DNA of 64,000 bases from Ephydatia muelleri (Eukaryota; Porifera; Demospongiae; Spongillida; Spongillidae). The notes beneath the pieces are model-generated. The model worked only from the letters and a program-made list of their open reading frames with translations, did no database searches and was not told where the DNA came from. Shown piece by piece: positions 1-12,172 of the stretch. Numbering within the stretch: position 1 is the stretch's first letter; each line of letters begins with the position of its first letter. The stretch spans positions 19,293,123 through 19,357,122 of the forward strand of contig JABACO010000001.1 of the NCBI GenBank assembly GCA_013339895.1. The letters are read 5' to 3'. A program made the position numbers and the translations under genes.

Positions 1-241
1 CAAAACCGGGATAGAGAACTGTTACACTGATTTCATTTGTAAGAACAAGAACAGCTTGCAATACAGAACATTGGCATAATAATCATGTTACCTGTTGCAG
101 TAGACCCAGGAGTTTGTGTCGTGACATAGACAGGTATTGAACGCTCCAATGCCCCTGTCACCATGATAGCACATATCTGTAAAGGATTAGTGTCTCCCTC
201 TGTACCATTGAAGGATTTGTACGCAAAACCAATTGTTACAG
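1..241 (-). CDS. Gene A exons 8 and 9 (partial): Calx-beta domain 4
   Basis: Exon 8 (92-241, 150 nt) encodes VTIGFAYKSFNGTEGDTNPL and ends TPGSTATG. The paralogue's exon 8 is also 150 nt and reads VTIGFDVESFNGTEG. Positions 1-54 look like the start of exon 9 after an acceptor at 55-56, and read VTVLYPGF where the paralogue has TVMFSYG. This last call rests on one splice acceptor and a weak match, so it is less certain than exon 8. Confidence 0.7.
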
Positions 242-3200
242 CTGGAGATTTAAAAAGATGATTTAGTTAACACACATTTACTTGTGAAAACATTTATCTG
301 GCTTCAGTCCTCAACAAAAAACACTTTGGGATACAAATCCAACCTCTAGAGGTAAGCATACCTCTTTCACCCTTTTCTGAAAAATGATTTATTTTTGGAT
401 TGCTGCTAGTGGCAATGCCACATATATTGCCTTATCACTTACAATTCACATCATTGTTGCTAGATTAACTGCATATTTCATAAATACCATGTTCGAAATT
501 GATTTAAAATCTTCGTTTTAAAATATGGATAATGATCAACATTTCTTATTTGTCAATAATGAAGCAACATCAATTAATCTCTGGCATTGTAATTCATACT
601 ATTAACATGACATGTAATTCAATACTTACAATCCCCATCTTCAATGATCTGTATTGCTCCATTCCCTGCACACGATGCATGACTGGTAGTGCAGGAAACT
701 GAGATTAAAATGTCTTCATTATACTCCAGAATTGTGTCTTGAAGAATATTGACATGCATACAAGCAGATGAATATCCAGGGCTGAGTACAAAAGCACTGG
801 ATTCTGTTTGTGTAAAATCTTTGCCCCCTGAGAAGCAAATTTACAAGTTACATGTTTATTTTTGAACAGTTAATACACAAAGTCAATTGCTAGAACTCAA
901 TAGCTAATTATTATCTATCAGCATAGCTATCTAATGTATTTAATTTTAATAATGAAGAATATTATCAAACATGATGTTATTATAAGTGAACAGTACAAAG
1001 CCAGAACATTTTCTGAGTCTTTATGCAATCATCAATAGAACAACGGAAGAGAATGTATTCCCCTAGAGTTAATTGTCTATGTTGCTTTGTAGTTCGGTTG
1101 CACTCACATTGCTAGCATAACATTTCCAGTGCCATTTTAACAATTACTACCAGGCAAGCCATTATTTTACATTTGTAGACAACAATTTACTTGGGGCAAT
1201 ACAATATCAGTAACTTGTTAATCACATCTGTACCAAAAGGTGAAGAATTTGCTGCAACTATTAAGAATGTCACTGGCTGATTAATTTTCTTAATGCATTC
1301 TTAAAGGAAACCACAATTGATCACAAGGTCACAAGGTTAGAAAGCTCAAATTGAAATGAGAAAATACACTATCTAAATTCTAAATGTTTCTAACCCCTCC
1401 ATACATATGCCCCGGTCTAAAACACAACAGTCAATGAATGCTAACATAATGAGCTTAGAGCTGCTACACTGATGTTTCATAAAGTAATTCAGAGCTACCA
1501 AAACTATGCCAGTGGTGTGAGAAATAGCGAGACCCCAGAGTATGGTTACTATTGAGAGCCCTAAAAGTCAGTACTAGTTTTTCATCAAACGTGTCAGAAG
1601 GAAACCAATGCACTGTTTCATGACCTTAATGTGTGTAAAGGTAGTTCGAGGGTACACATTCTTTGATGGCTTCATTGGTGATGAAGCAAGTAAACGTCAA
1701 TATATACATGGGAAAGTGCAAGGATGGATCCAGTGTGGAAAAACTGCCATGTCATAAACCCAAGCAGCATATGGGACAGTTTCCGCGAAAATTGCCCCAC
1801 GGTTATAATGTTATAAAAATGCATCACGTTTGAATCGCTATAACTTTCCAACGGATAACGCTATCGACTTCCTATTTTCAACACTTCATACTACACTATT
1901 TCACTATGAAGTGTTGAAAATAGGAAGTCGATAACGTTATCCGTTGGGAAGTTATAGCGATTCAAACGCGATGCATTTTTATAACATTTTAACCGTGGGG
2001 CAATTTTCACGGAAACTGTCCCATATGCTGCCCTAGCCGTAGCCAAGTTTGTACAATTTGAATGAACATGAATTATACGTCGTTCAGTAGACTCCGGCCA
2101 CTCAGAATACAATAAATGACGCTTTTTGGCCCTTTCTATTTACAAGCACAATACCAAATTCTGCCTCAGTAGTGGACTCGGCACTTGTGATCCCATCTTG
2201 ACAGTTGATAAGTGTTAACCATTCAGACGGCAAAGCAATTTGAGCGTTATGTCATGAACATAGATCCACAATGATCAAAATCTCATAGATCCTTTCATAT
2301 GTACAACTGACTATCTCTAATATATATTAATTTTAAAAACTGACAATAAATATATAGGGTGCATGATACAAAGGCAAGGAAAGGAGAGTTCCATACATCA
2401 GTACTTTAAATGTCTCACTCATTATTTGTATTGCCCCTGTGCATCTCTCACGTTAAACTTGTGCTTAATCACTTAATCATAGTATTTCCTCTTACCCTGT
2501 GCATTATTTTTATTCATATGAGGACACTATGACTTATAATAACGTGCAGAATGTTGGAATGAAATAAAAAGGATTGTCTTACATGTAGCTGTTCCACTAA
2601 CTGCCTCAAAGTTTACGCTGATAGGAATATCCAGAACCACCCCATTGTTAATTGCAATGCAAACACTTAAAGTTGTGCTCATCTCGGTAGTACTACTAGG
2701 GGAGGGTTGCAGGCCAATACTTGCTACTAAAAAATTAAAGCAACACATTATAACACAGTTGAAATGCATGATTCAAATTTACTGTCATCATCCAGTATTG
2801 TGATGTATGCAGTGTTATTGTTGCTGAAGGGTGCAGTGGTTCCATCCGATCCGCTTAGAACGACTGTAAAGTTTTCATTGTTTTCTACATGATTGTCATT
2901 TATAATTGAGACATAACCACATGATGTCGTCCCAACAGCGCTTCCACTTGAAAAGTAGACATAATACGTGTAACCGCTTATGTCACTGCCGACTGAAGAA
3001 AAGGACAATGACCACATCAAATAAATGAAATACTAAATATTTAAATGCTGATGTTCGTTGCAAATGCTTCATGTTTCATTATTCTTTAACGTAATTTAAT
3101 TTTACAAGTACTTATCCTGGTCTGCGGAAAAATCAGCGTCTCTGGCTACCAAACACTACTGTGGCAATAATGCACGTACAACCAATCAATAAATATTTAG

Positions 3201-6200
3201 CGTAGTTTTAAACATCCAATCAGCCTCGGTCCAAATTTTATATTATCATTTTATATAGCACCCATCCTTTATTTTATGTCACGTACCTATTGCTGATCTT
3301 GAAATGTAATTAAGTGTAGCAGTTACTGGTCTCTCAGTTTCCCCCCGAACAAGCTGTACGCATAACGGGATTGAAGCATTGTTCTCCCACTGGTTGTAGT
3401 AGTAGTTGTAGAGATATGCAACAGTAGCAGCTGCAAGTATACATGATGGAGGCAAATGGTACACTTCCAGTTTGTTCCTTATAGTCCCTCCATTGTTTTA
3501 GTTACGAGTTCTAAACTTTTTTTATTTTAATACAAATTATGTTAATAGTTATTGTGGAAACATAAAAACTATAAAGGTCCCCGTGCACTACGTGTAAATG
3601 ATCACAGGGGCGGATCCGTGATTGTGGGAAAGGGGGGGGGGGGGGTCTGATAATATATTCACAACTGGGGGGAGGGTACGGGAGGAGGCGTGCCCCCTAC
3701 CGTGACAGCAAGGGGGTCTGGGGGAGCGCTGATAGCTCCCCCAGTGGGGTCTGGGGCGAATCCACAGCCGCTTTTTTGCTTTTGCGTTTATTTAGCATGA
3801 AATTCACATCGATATCCAATACATATACAGTACATCACGCGACATCCGGATTACTAGAGCCTGCATGGATAGCGACGAGAAAACTCTCCATTCTTCACAA
3901 TGCTATGGTTCCTACTGCTCAGCAATTAAATTTGTGACGCAAAGCTTTTGTGAATTTGTGACCGAAGCGTGCACGTGGCCATGCACCAGCATAAAAGACT
4001 CATGTATGTTTTACTATAATATTAGTATTGTTAGTTTATTTAGTTCTATAGCTATCTGTTTTCTGAGGAAAAGAATCTGAGATCCATCCCATTCACGTCT
4101 TTTGATCGCCTAACTCAATTCAAGCTCACACGCACCATTCGATCGATCGCCCGATTAAATATTTCGTTAATACACATGTAGGGATTTAATTAGATCGATA
4201 TAGACCCCGCTTGGCTAGAACGATGTGCAATCTTGCAAATCCAAGGACGGTAACATGCAGAACGCTGCATAGATTACAGTATGCATACGTCATTCTTCAT
4301 AATATAGGAAAGGGGGGGTCCGGACCCCCCCCCCCCCCCCCCCCCCCCTTAAATCCGCCCCTGGATCTTAGGTATTATGCAGGTGTCAACTGCATTGTTT
4401 ATGGACCCATTGATTAAAGGCCTACGGTCTTTAATCTACGATGGCGAATTTTCCGCCTTCTTTTTTTGCCGTACGATAGAAGTGATCAAAGTACTGTGTC
4501 AAAACGATTAGCAGAGGCTCCGCTACCTGCACCAGCCCCACCACCGGCACCAGTATTGGCACCAGTCCCACCACCACTTCGCCTGCTGCCACCCTGGCCG
4601 CTACCCCCCACCACCCGCATGGCTCCTATGGCCGGAATCAGGACGCCGAGATCAGAGAAGAGGCTGGGGGAGAGGAAGAGGACTAGGCAGGGGAACCGTA
4701 CAGTATATTTAAAAACTCGTATACTTATCATTCAATTATTAAATTTTGTAACCTCCCTCCCTTCAAAAATTGAATTTGTGACCACGTACGTATAAAGACG
4801 CACTACGACAGAAGAAAAAACGTATGAAACAAGTAAACAAAAACATTCGAGAAAGTTGTTGGTATATAGGATTGACCAATGGTGGTGTAAAAAGCACAGA
4901 AACAAGAGTGACAGAAATTTGACTGGAAAATTGAAATAGGCCTATATTTAGCACACTAAAGTTATAACAGTACATGCCTGAGTAATGGGCTAAATATAGG
5001 CCTATTTCCATTTTCCAGTCAAATTTCTGTCACTCTTGTTTTCTGTGCTTTTTACACCACCATTGGTCAATCCTATATATCAACAACTTTCTCGTTAGAG
5101 AATGTTTTGATTTACTTGTATACATTGTTATCGAATATTAAAAAAATTGGTAAACACAATAGTACCAAATAAAGCTTGTATGTTCATTAATCTGTAGCCA
5201 TGCACCTGCCTGTTCTTCATACTTTGGTAACGTATTATGCAACACAAGTACAATAAAAGAATGTATCTACTATTTTATTTCTCAGCAAAATGCACCGGCA
5301 ACACCATGCGTCAAAGAAAAAGAAAACTCTATACGCTACATGCGTTACGGTATGTATACCTGCGTATACGAGTTTTCTTTGACGCATGGAGTTGCCGGTG
5401 CATTTTGCTGAGAAATAAACAGTAGATACATTCTTTTACAATCACTGACAACGGCTGTTGCAACTAGTCTAGAGTCCACAGAAGGTGAATAATTGACGCG
5501 AAGCAGGCTGGGTTCTGAGCTCATCCAGCGCCTGACTTATTAGGCACCGGTGAGTTCAAAGTTAAGGCTGCTGTTACCCTACTAACTACCTGGGGGCTTA
5601 CAGCAGAGATAATATACATGTATTTGTTGATTTCAAACTGCTGACCCGCTTTAAAGCGGGCAAGCCCATTTAAAGAGGGCCAGCTGGACCACTTTAAAAT
5701 AACATATGAAAGTACGAACCTTAGCATTTTAGTTTCAATTTGTGATAACCATCATGATTTAGACGTGAGCAGAACATCAATAGCGTTAATTAAATCGGGC
5801 TATTCAAAGCCAGCCAGCCCATGGTCCGCATGCACACATCAAGGTGTAAAATCCTTATTGCCTGAAAGGGGCGGCTTGTAGAGTGTCTTGCGAGGTGTTA
5901 GTCATTGCTTGAAAAGTCGAAGGATAATTTCGAGCAGTATTTGCTTCCATGACGACGATAAGAGATCTACCAGTGGTGCTATACACAGGAAGCTAGGCCA
6001 GAAAATCAAGGATTGTCTTCTTGGAAACGGGTCTTTTGATAAGAACTTGAGATGCATAGTAAAGAGACGTGAACTTTCGCTGTTGAATTTGCCAAAGTCT
6101 GGGTATGAGGGATGTACTGGTGTTGCCAGCAAAAAATGAAAAAGTACAGCTCATATGACTCTACAAGCATACACTGCTTCACTTTATATATTTAATAGAT

Positions 6201-9200
6201 CGAGGATAATTTGCTTCTTGGGAAATTCCGCATTGTGATTTATGTTGAAGACATCAATGGCCTTCAGGCATTCAGCTTGTAAGAGGACAACATTGTCACC
6301 CTCAATCACAGGGAGTGGTTGAAAGAGCTCATGCCAAACAGGAGAGAAAAATTCCACCCTGGGCCAAACTACTTTCAAAAGTCAAATGAATGTTTATAAG
6401 ATATTTGAATAGTAAATCATACTACAATGTTTTATTTTGTAAATAGATTCTACTAACACCCAAGTTCATGGCTCTGCTGGCAGGTCTCCGTATAAGTTGG
6501 TGTTTGGTCAGATGCCTAGAGAATTTGTATTTCTGCCAAGCAAATAATCTGCTATTGTTCTGGAGGAGGACTTGGAGGCTGATGGTGTTGTTCTTGACAG
6601 TGTTGATTGTCACAATAGTGCCACAACTGCCAAAAGTACAAATGACAGTGAAGAATTTTGTCAGGAAGGTAAACTCTTTATTGGTCAGAATCCAGGTTTG
6701 TCAAAATGTGATGATGATAGTGCTGGTGAGCCTGAGTGTCTTAAAAAGGATGGTGATGATAAGCATGATGAAATCTGTGGTGTTATGGATGATTTAGAAA
6801 TCCTGGTAGAAATATAGATTGTGATGGGGGAATTTCATAATGTAATTGTGGATGCAGATGGAGAGCATGACAATGAAGCAGCAGCAAATTATGTAAATGA
6901 CAGTGATGCTGATGGAGTTTTTCATAATGAAATTGAGGATGTGCACATTCTGAACATACCAGTGGTTGTGAAGATGACGAGGGAGTTACTACCGATATTG
7001 AAGATCTTGGTGATGAAAAAGAGGAACTTACCATCGATACAAATTCTGATGAGTTGGTGCTGAGAAGATATCAGCATTTAGCAACTACCAAAAAACACAT
7101 TCAGGTATACTATGTTATGGTTATGAATATCACTACCTGTGCATCCTATTTGTCTCAGGTACGACAAGCAGGTGATGTAAAATATCTGACAGCAGCAGAG
7201 AAGATGGCTAACAGTTACAACAGGAAACAATGTGTGAAGTCATTTAGTGTGGTGGATAAAGTATCAGTGTGGATATCCCGAATTGACCGTATATTCAAAC
7301 TTCCTTGGGTTACCATGTGTATAGTTGAAGTACTAGGAGGTGTCCAGGGTGTCTATTGTTTACAGTAAGCATTTATAAGCTTTATACACTTATGTTTTTA
7401 GAAGTGAACATGGAATACTGTCAACATGTTATCCTGGCAATCAGCTTGACAATTATGGCGGTCCACTTTGTTGTGATGAAAAGTGATGAAGAAAATATCA
7501 TTACGAGAAGCAGCCAAACTCCAGGCACCATAAAATTTATTTACAGCAAACGCTTGTTATGTACCACTGGCTGTCGAACTAAACAATGGCGATGTTTGAT
7601 AAAGAGTCTTGGTTGTACCAGTCACTGTCATGGTGGGAAATAATGCTCTAATCAACAAGACACCAAGCTTTGTTGGGCAAATGAATCCAAGGTGCAACAA
7701 AAAAAAACTGTGACATCAAGAAAAAACATGAATGGAAAGTAAAAAAAAGAGTTACATATGTAAGCAAATACATTAACTCAATAGAATTCAAATCATGTGT
7801 CTTGATGGTGTCTTTCTAAAACAGGTGCCCTGGCTCAAATCATTGGATCTCATGCAAAAATGATAAATTAACCTTGGAGCAAAACAGTGCTTGATGACAA
7901 ACACATCCTTGCTGCTCATAAGATTTTTGCTTGATAAACTTCATGGGCTTCAATCAACTCTCCTGGAACAGGTTGGTACTGCCCCAGGATATTCTCCAGT
8001 TCATGTAAGAGGTGAAGGTAAATACACATTAAAATTAATCTGGATAAATAAATACTAACTTATATGCTCTAATTGTTTGCAGCAATCCAGATATTATATG
8101 ATCATGAAAGAGGACTCTGGGTTACCACATGGGTAAAGAGTATTTAATGGACTCTTTATGTGCTGAACATCTGTCACAAAGCATTGAAATGCAAATATCG
8201 GTAATTTTTCGAAATGCTGACAAAGGAAATGGATTATCAGTCACTGTTCAGCAGCAATGTGGTTCAACAGTCTGTGGTGTGATGAGCATTACAATGGCAT
8301 ACCATGCAGCTGCAAGGAACAATGTACCTGAACTAACAGTCTTTGATGTGGCAGCGTCTCCTTGCTTGTTTTGAAAACGAATTATTTACCCCTTTCACAG
8401 CTGCATCAAACACTAATGAAATCAAGTGGAGCTTGTGGAAAGAAATCACCATCCTGCTGCATTGCCATTGCAATCTACCCGAGTAGAGTGTGAAGTATGG
8501 GGCAAACGGTTCCACTACAGATCGATGTGTACAGCTGAAAAAAGCACCTAAAACCGTTTGGAAATGTTCCAATTGCTAACTCACTATTTGACAGTCACTT
8601 TGCATTTATCAACTACTGTCTTATCAACTTATATTAATAAAATGATAATAATAGATAATGCTTGTATAAGATCATTTTACGGCTTGTTATTTAAAAAATA
8701 GGTCAGACAGCTGTATTTAAGTTGGTATATGGTCCACTTTAAAGCCGACTGAGTGAACTGTTTTAAAGCCGGCTAGGTGGCCCGCTTTAAAGCAGGCTGG
8801 CCAGACTTTTAAAGCCGGCTAGTGGCCCGCTTTAAAACCGGCTGGCTGGACTGTTAAAGCTGGCTGGTGGCCCGCTTTAAAACGGGCTGGCCCGGTTTGA
8901 AGCAGGCCAGCTCGTCAGTTTTAAAGCTGGCCAGGGGCCGTTATATGGAACGTTCTACATGTATGAGATAATGACCCTTGCATGTGGATTTATGTTTATG
9001 ACATAAAACTCAAATTGCTGTAACTTATCAACAATTGACGCTATCGACTCCTTATTCTCGTAACTTCGTCTTACACCATTTCTCTATGTGTAATTGTAGT
9101 TTGGTGCCTTGCACAGTGCCGACGTTACGAGGTCTGATACCCTATCTGCTTCAAAACCTCTACATCTTTTAGGTAGAAACGTCGGTTTACACGTAGAGGG

Positions 9201-11090
9201 GTTCCTGTCGCTATTAATAGTTCTGTTCGTTAGTTTTTGCTTCATCCATTACGGAGATACTGCTGTGCGAAGTTAATGCACATTTTAACGGTCGTTTCGC
9301 GCCAATAATGTTGGCAAACCGCGTACAATTCAATTTACATGTATGGGGAAATTTGTGGCGGAATCGAGCGGGAAAATGTGCATGAACTTTGCACAGCTGT
9401 ATCTGTAGCGGATAGGATACAAATTAACAAAACTTAACGAACTTAGCAAATCAATAGCGACAGGACCCCTCTACGTGAACACCAAATTGTTTGAAGAGAT
9501 TTGACCGCTCCTACACTGTACCTAAAGATGTGGAGGTTTAAAACTATCGGACCTCGTAACGCCGGCACTATGATTGTGCAAAGCACCAAAATACATATTC
9601 GCATAAATGGTTGTGATGGACTGGGGACTCTATGACTCGTGCTTGTGTGCATTATGTATTGTCATTGTGCGCGGGCCGATTGGACTATTGTGTGTATGGC
9701 GGCGGCCTCCTCATATGGCTGGCCTGGATATGTGCATATCTTTGTGTGGCTGTACAGTTGATTAGAGAGTCTGATCTCGAGTGCAAGTGCCATTAACATT
9801 GTCCTGTTTAGACAGCGTTGCGCGTAGTAGTAGTGATATTCTTGGCCGGTCTATCACAATGATGCAGGACGAAGTGTTGCAAATAGGAAGTCGATACCGT
9901 TCGTAAGTTATAGCAATTTGGGTTTTGTGTTATAAACATAAATCCACTAGGGTCATTATCTCGTACAATATTACTATACATTACATTATTTCATTATTGT
10001 TACTGTGCACATGCATGTTATCTCTGATTTAAACCCCCCAAATAATAATCATTATCATATACATGTACTAACTCTGCTTTAACCCATGTATAAATATTGT
10101 GTATTATCTCTCATTAAACCCCCAGTACATAAAACGCCAGGTTGAGGGGAAATACGTTTGCTCGTTCATTACACATTGAAAAAAAAGTCCCTCTTCCTCT
10201 TCCCGACACTTCACCGCTAACGTACACAGTATATATGATCTCACCGTCATTGTCTGTCATAAACACTGTCAAGTAAGTTCCTCCGGCTCTGTCGCCAATG
10301 GTGACATTAGGATCGCTTGCTGTAAGGGTAACCTGAAAAGCCTCAGTGTACTCCACAGTATTGTCATCAACCGTTGTAATTGTGACACAAACGGATTGCC
10401 CTTCGATGCTTCCTGCTGGAAAGATGCGAGTTTCCGATACTGCCCTGTAATCTTTGGGACCTATTAATTGGAGAATTAACCATTTGCAACGCACAGGAAA
10501 TAACTGCTGCAATAAAAAAAGCAACAAGAAAATAAAACACAACAGAATGGATAAATAAAATCAAACAACCGACAAAAAAAAACTGATAAATGTACAAATG
10601 GAAGCAAATTCAAGAGCACGCTAATAGTTGGCATTATACTTCATTTCACAGCTGCAGTGTAAGTTAACGTACTCAGAGCTGACCCATTACTTGTGCTCAT
10701 CAGTATACTAATGTTAGCAGGTGTCACGTCTCCTCTCAAGTAGAGAATAGACGCACACACAGTGACGTTGTTGCCCTCGACAATAGAAATTGAGTAAGAA
10801 CATGCGGATGGCTGTTGTAGCACGATGACAGCCACTGTGAGGAATACAACGCATTCAATCATAATGAATGTAAGGGATGTCGACCATGCTGCCCCATACA
10901 TGCACCTAGATAATTTTATTACATGTATTATTTTCCAGCTATCGCTATATGGCAAAGCATTTCAAACACAAGCTGAGTCTGACCTTCATTGGATGTCACT
11001 AGTTAAGCACAATGCGTACCTACCTCGTAAACTTCTTGAGACAGCAATCACAAATGACAAGAAAACCAGCAGAATTTGAGTTGTCTTCAT
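1..11090 (-). CDS. Calx-beta repeat protein gene A, 5' part (runs off the left edge)
   Basis: Multi-exon gene encoding a secreted or membrane-anchored protein built of Calx-beta domains, which are calcium-binding beta-sandwich modules. Exons read by hand from GT-AG borders: 11024-11090, 10673-10834, 10245-10460, 3287-3430, 2783-2992, 2583-2726, 630-827, 92-241 and 1-54 (partial). All internal exons are multiples of three and all introns are phase 1. The product starts with a signal peptide and continues with three complete domains and part of a fourth, each domain encoded by two exons. It is the head-to-head paralogue of the gene starting at 16885, with the same exon order and nearly the same exon lengths. 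The 6.8 kb intron between 3431 and 10244 is filled with transposons, while the matching intron of the paralogue is about 90 bp. The 3' end lies outside the window, so whether it has a membrane anchor is unknown. Confidence 0.88.
630..2726 (-). CDS. Gene A exons 6-7: Calx-beta domain 3
   Basis: Exon 6 (2583-2726) encodes ASIGLQPSPSSTTEMSTTLS-type sequence with LSVCIAIN and FEAVSGTAT. Exon 7 (630-827) encodes WGKDF, CMHVNILQDTILEYNE and IQIIEDGD. The intron between them is 1.75 kb and contains a palindromic MITE at 1764-2031. In the paralogue the same intron is about 330 bp with no MITE, so the insertion came after the duplication. Confidence 0.85.
1764..2031. mobile_element. Palindromic MITE, family 2, copy 1
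   Basis: Near-perfect inverted repeat of about 268 bp in gene A intron 6. It opens with GCAGCATATGGGACAGTTTC and closes with its complement. The two arms of about 120 bp share the strings CGCTATCGACTTCCTATTTT and ATAACATTTTAACCGTGGGG in opposite orientation, separated by a short loop. No coding capacity. A second copy lies at 23825-24078. Confidence 0.85.
2783..3430 (-). CDS. Gene A exons 4-5: Calx-beta domain 2
   Basis: Exon 4 (3287-3430) encodes the first half, QWENNASIPLCVQLV, and exon 5 (2783-2992) the second half, starting VGSDISGY and containing IINDNHVENNE and TILDDD. They are separated by a 294 bp intron. The match to exons 4 and 5 of the plus-strand paralogue is plain residue by residue (QWENN.SI.LC.QLV; DN.VENNE.FT). 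Both halves carry the conserved single Cys. Confidence 0.85.
3605..4363. mobile_element. Non-autonomous TIR element (CAGGGGCGGAT ends) with poly-G and poly-C tracts
   Basis: The left end CAGGGGCGGATCC at 3605 is the inverted complement of the right end ATCCGCCCCTG at 4353-4363. Each end is followed inward by a G or C homopolymer. Terminal motifs like this are common on hAT-type non-autonomous elements (family knowledge). I could not settle an 8 bp target duplication. The left 180 bp recur, diverged, inside gene B's intron 48 near 40990-41170. The interior has no recognisable gene. Confidence 0.6.
4476..4720 (+). pseudogene. Fragment of the Pro-rich 3' exon of the 15-residue-repeat gene family
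   Basis: Low-complexity sequence whose plus frame gives Pro/Ala-rich text ending LPPTTRMA. The 3' exon of the family copy at about 49900-50100 gives LPPASRMA in its minus frame. Like the two copies at 47.5-51.5 kb, this fragment is followed on its 3' side, within a few hundred bases, by the palindromic MITE family 1 (4829-5119). I read it as a truncated third copy of the same module. The low complexity keeps confidence modest. Confidence 0.4.
4829..5119. mobile_element. Palindromic MITE, family 1, copy 1
   Basis: Foldback of about 291 bp. Both ends read ACAAGTAAA inward, and the long arms contain TGACAGAAATTTGACTGGAA and AATAGGCCTATATTTAGC in inverted order around a short loop. Copies at 46973-47254 and 49310-49606 share the arms with substitutions. 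No coding capacity. Confidence 0.85.
5254..5438. repeat. 185 bp foldback repeat
   Basis: Inverted repeat with arms of about 80 bp (TAAAAGAATGTATCTACT to the left, complement at 5422-5438). The arms include CAGCAAAATGCACCGGCAAC and its complement. I see no second copy in the window, so whether it is a MITE or an isolated palindrome is open. Confidence 0.75.
6430..7640 (+). pseudogene. Integrase C-terminal region, acidic linker and Cys cluster (broken)
   Basis: After an AG at 6447-6448 the frame reads SAGRSPYKLVFGQMPREF, the N-x-G-x-SPY-x-LVFG-type motif at the end of the retroviral-like integrase core in Gypsy, Ginger and KRBA2-like proteins. A stop follows. An Asp/Glu-rich stretch then runs to about 7060. 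A plausible 54 bp intron (about 7105-7158) sits before VRQAGDVKYLTAAEKMANSY. The end (7560-7640) has CTTGCRTKQ and CTSHCHGGK, a Cys/His cluster. Several stops and frame changes make this a pseudogene. The catalytic DDE part is not recognisable. Confidence 0.5.
8079..8375 (+). pseudogene. Ulp1/C48-like cysteine protease domain (broken)
   Basis: One frame gives IQILYDHERGLWVTTW, where C48 proteases carry the catalytic His followed by Trp. After a frameshift near 8130 the next frame gives SLCAEHLSQSIEMQISVIF and then VTVQQQCGSTVCGVMSI, which matches the Gln-x5-Cys-Gly active-site region. His, Asp-region, Gln and Cys therefore appear in the right order, but the reading frame is broken. Ulp1-like proteases normally cleave SUMO-type linkages; as a transposon passenger the role is unknown. 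Confidence 0.55.
8735..8945. repeat. Imperfect tandem repeat of CTTTAAAGC-GGCTGG units
   Basis: Roughly eight units of 25-35 bp built around TTTAAAGCCGGCTGG and GGCCCGCTTTAAA. The same words occur in a shorter block at 5640-5700, about 3 kb away on the other side of the integrase/Ulp1 remains. They are therefore probably subterminal repeats of that element rather than a free minisatellite. Confidence 0.6.
8962..9965. mobile_element. 1 kb foldback element
   Basis: Long terminal inverted repeats. The left end TATGAGATAATGACCCTTGC is mirrored at the right by CTAGGGTCATTATCTCGTA. Further inside, TTGGTGCC..GCACAGTGCCGACGTTACGAGG is mirrored by its complement at 9550-9590, so the arms pair over several hundred bases. 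Parts of the arm recur at 24250-24420 and 27120-27330. The subterminal word GACGCTATCGACT also occurs in MITE family 2, which suggests a shared origin. No intact gene. Confidence 0.7.
10245..10834 (-). CDS. Gene A exons 2-3: Calx-beta domain 1
   Basis: Exon 2 (10673-10834) encodes the first half of a Calx-beta domain, with SIVEGNNVTVCASI and an ending at NGSALS. Exon 3 (10245-10460, 216 nt) encodes the second half: GPKDY at the start, ESFRV-like strands after VDDNTVEYTE, and an acidic end MTDNDG. The intron between them is 212 bp. The homologous intron of the plus-strand paralogue is 3.7 kb because it holds a retroelement. The acidic residues VDD..VE.TE and DND are where this family binds calcium (family knowledge). 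Confidence 0.85.
11024..11090 (-). CDS. Gene A exon 1: signal peptide
   Basis: The ATG is the reverse complement of 11088-11090. It opens a 22-codon reading frame with Lys at position 2 and a hydrophobic core (ILLVFLSFVIAV) followed by SRSLRG, a classic signal peptide. The exon is 67 nt and ends in phase 1 at a GTAGGT donor. The paralogue's exon 1 is also 67 nt. I see no TATA box just upstream. Confidence 0.85.
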
Positions 11091-11356
11091 AATGTCGCCT
11101 TTAACGTACCGGCAAGCGATTAGAAATACATGTACTAGGGGGAAAAAAGTATGGGACAACGAAATGTACGATTGTCCTAATTTACACACAGTGCAAGCAT
11201 GCATGTAATGTCAACTATCGAACCTACGATACAAAAGCTTTATTCCTCAGACAACACTGTGCACAGCCACACCCTCGAATATAAGCCAGCAGATGACCTC
11301 TATAAAACACATTCATATACTGCAAGATATGATTGAATTCATACAACAATGCAATT

Positions 11357-11357
<1 letters not shown>

Positions 11358-11398
<41 letters not shown>
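11358..11398. repeat. (CA)n microsatellite
   Basis: About 20 uninterrupted CA units in the intergenic region 270 bp upstream of gene A's start, followed by an ATATAT tract. Confidence 0.95.
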
Positions 11399-11401
<3 letters not shown>

Positions 11402-12172
11402 TATATATATATGTACATACATACCTGTCACTGTGGTCGAATACCTTCGGGGAGGACCACATTTGGTCGCCAAATTTGGTCCGCCTAGATTCCCCCCTTA
11501 CTTGTAAGTAATCTGGCGACGTTGCACGGCAAATAAGGAAAAGTTACTCTATGAAGGCAGTTGTGCGTGATGTTGAAACCAATCTTGTGTGGAACAATAA
11601 CGGATCTCTTTGGTGCCGTATCAAATGAATCTATTGACCACTCCCCGTGTCATGCGCCAACAGCCGGATGAAGGTAATCAAAGTCACACATTATAGACGA
11701 GAACATTCATGCATACAACTCCATTTATGTGTATCTTTACATGGAGCGAATTTGAGTCTATGATTATCAAGCGTACATGTAGTGCAAGATATAGATTAAC
11801 ACCGGATCCGTGAGAACAGGACATTTTTTTTGTCGAACCCTCCATTCAGAAAATTAGTCGGAAAAATGTTTCTCGCTACAAGAGTGGCATTTTTGGATAG
11901 CCCAACCATCGCTGAAATTGTTTATGTCATTTTTAATCTTGTAGCAAGATTGATGCTAGATCTGTATGCATTGTAAGAGACGCGATTCGCAATTTCTCGG
12001 TCATCGCGGGGACGTAAGTACACTTTTTTCTCAAGCCCTATTCAACAAGTTTTATTGTGCTTTCATGCTTAGTTTGTTTACCAATAGAGATTATAGCGAA
12101 TAACGTTTCATTAATCCGCTTAGATTTTGTACAAAACGTTAAGCCAACTTGCCTTGGTAAGTCCCCAGACCC

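Larger units (their letters stand above)
5640..8945 (+). mobile_element. Decayed integrase plus Ulp1-protease DNA element
   Basis: Region in gene A intron 3 bounded by short repeats rich in CTTTAAAG: 5640-5700 on the left and 8735-8945 on the right. Between them the plus strand carries fragments, broken by stops and shifts, of one long protein. These are an unassigned Lys-rich start (5888-6139), an integrase C-terminal piece, a long acidic linker, a region ending in a Cys cluster, and an Ulp1-like cysteine protease. Integrase with Ulp1 protease fits Ginger or KRBA2-like transposon genes (family inference). The boundaries are estimates, and I found no target duplication. Confidence 0.6.
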
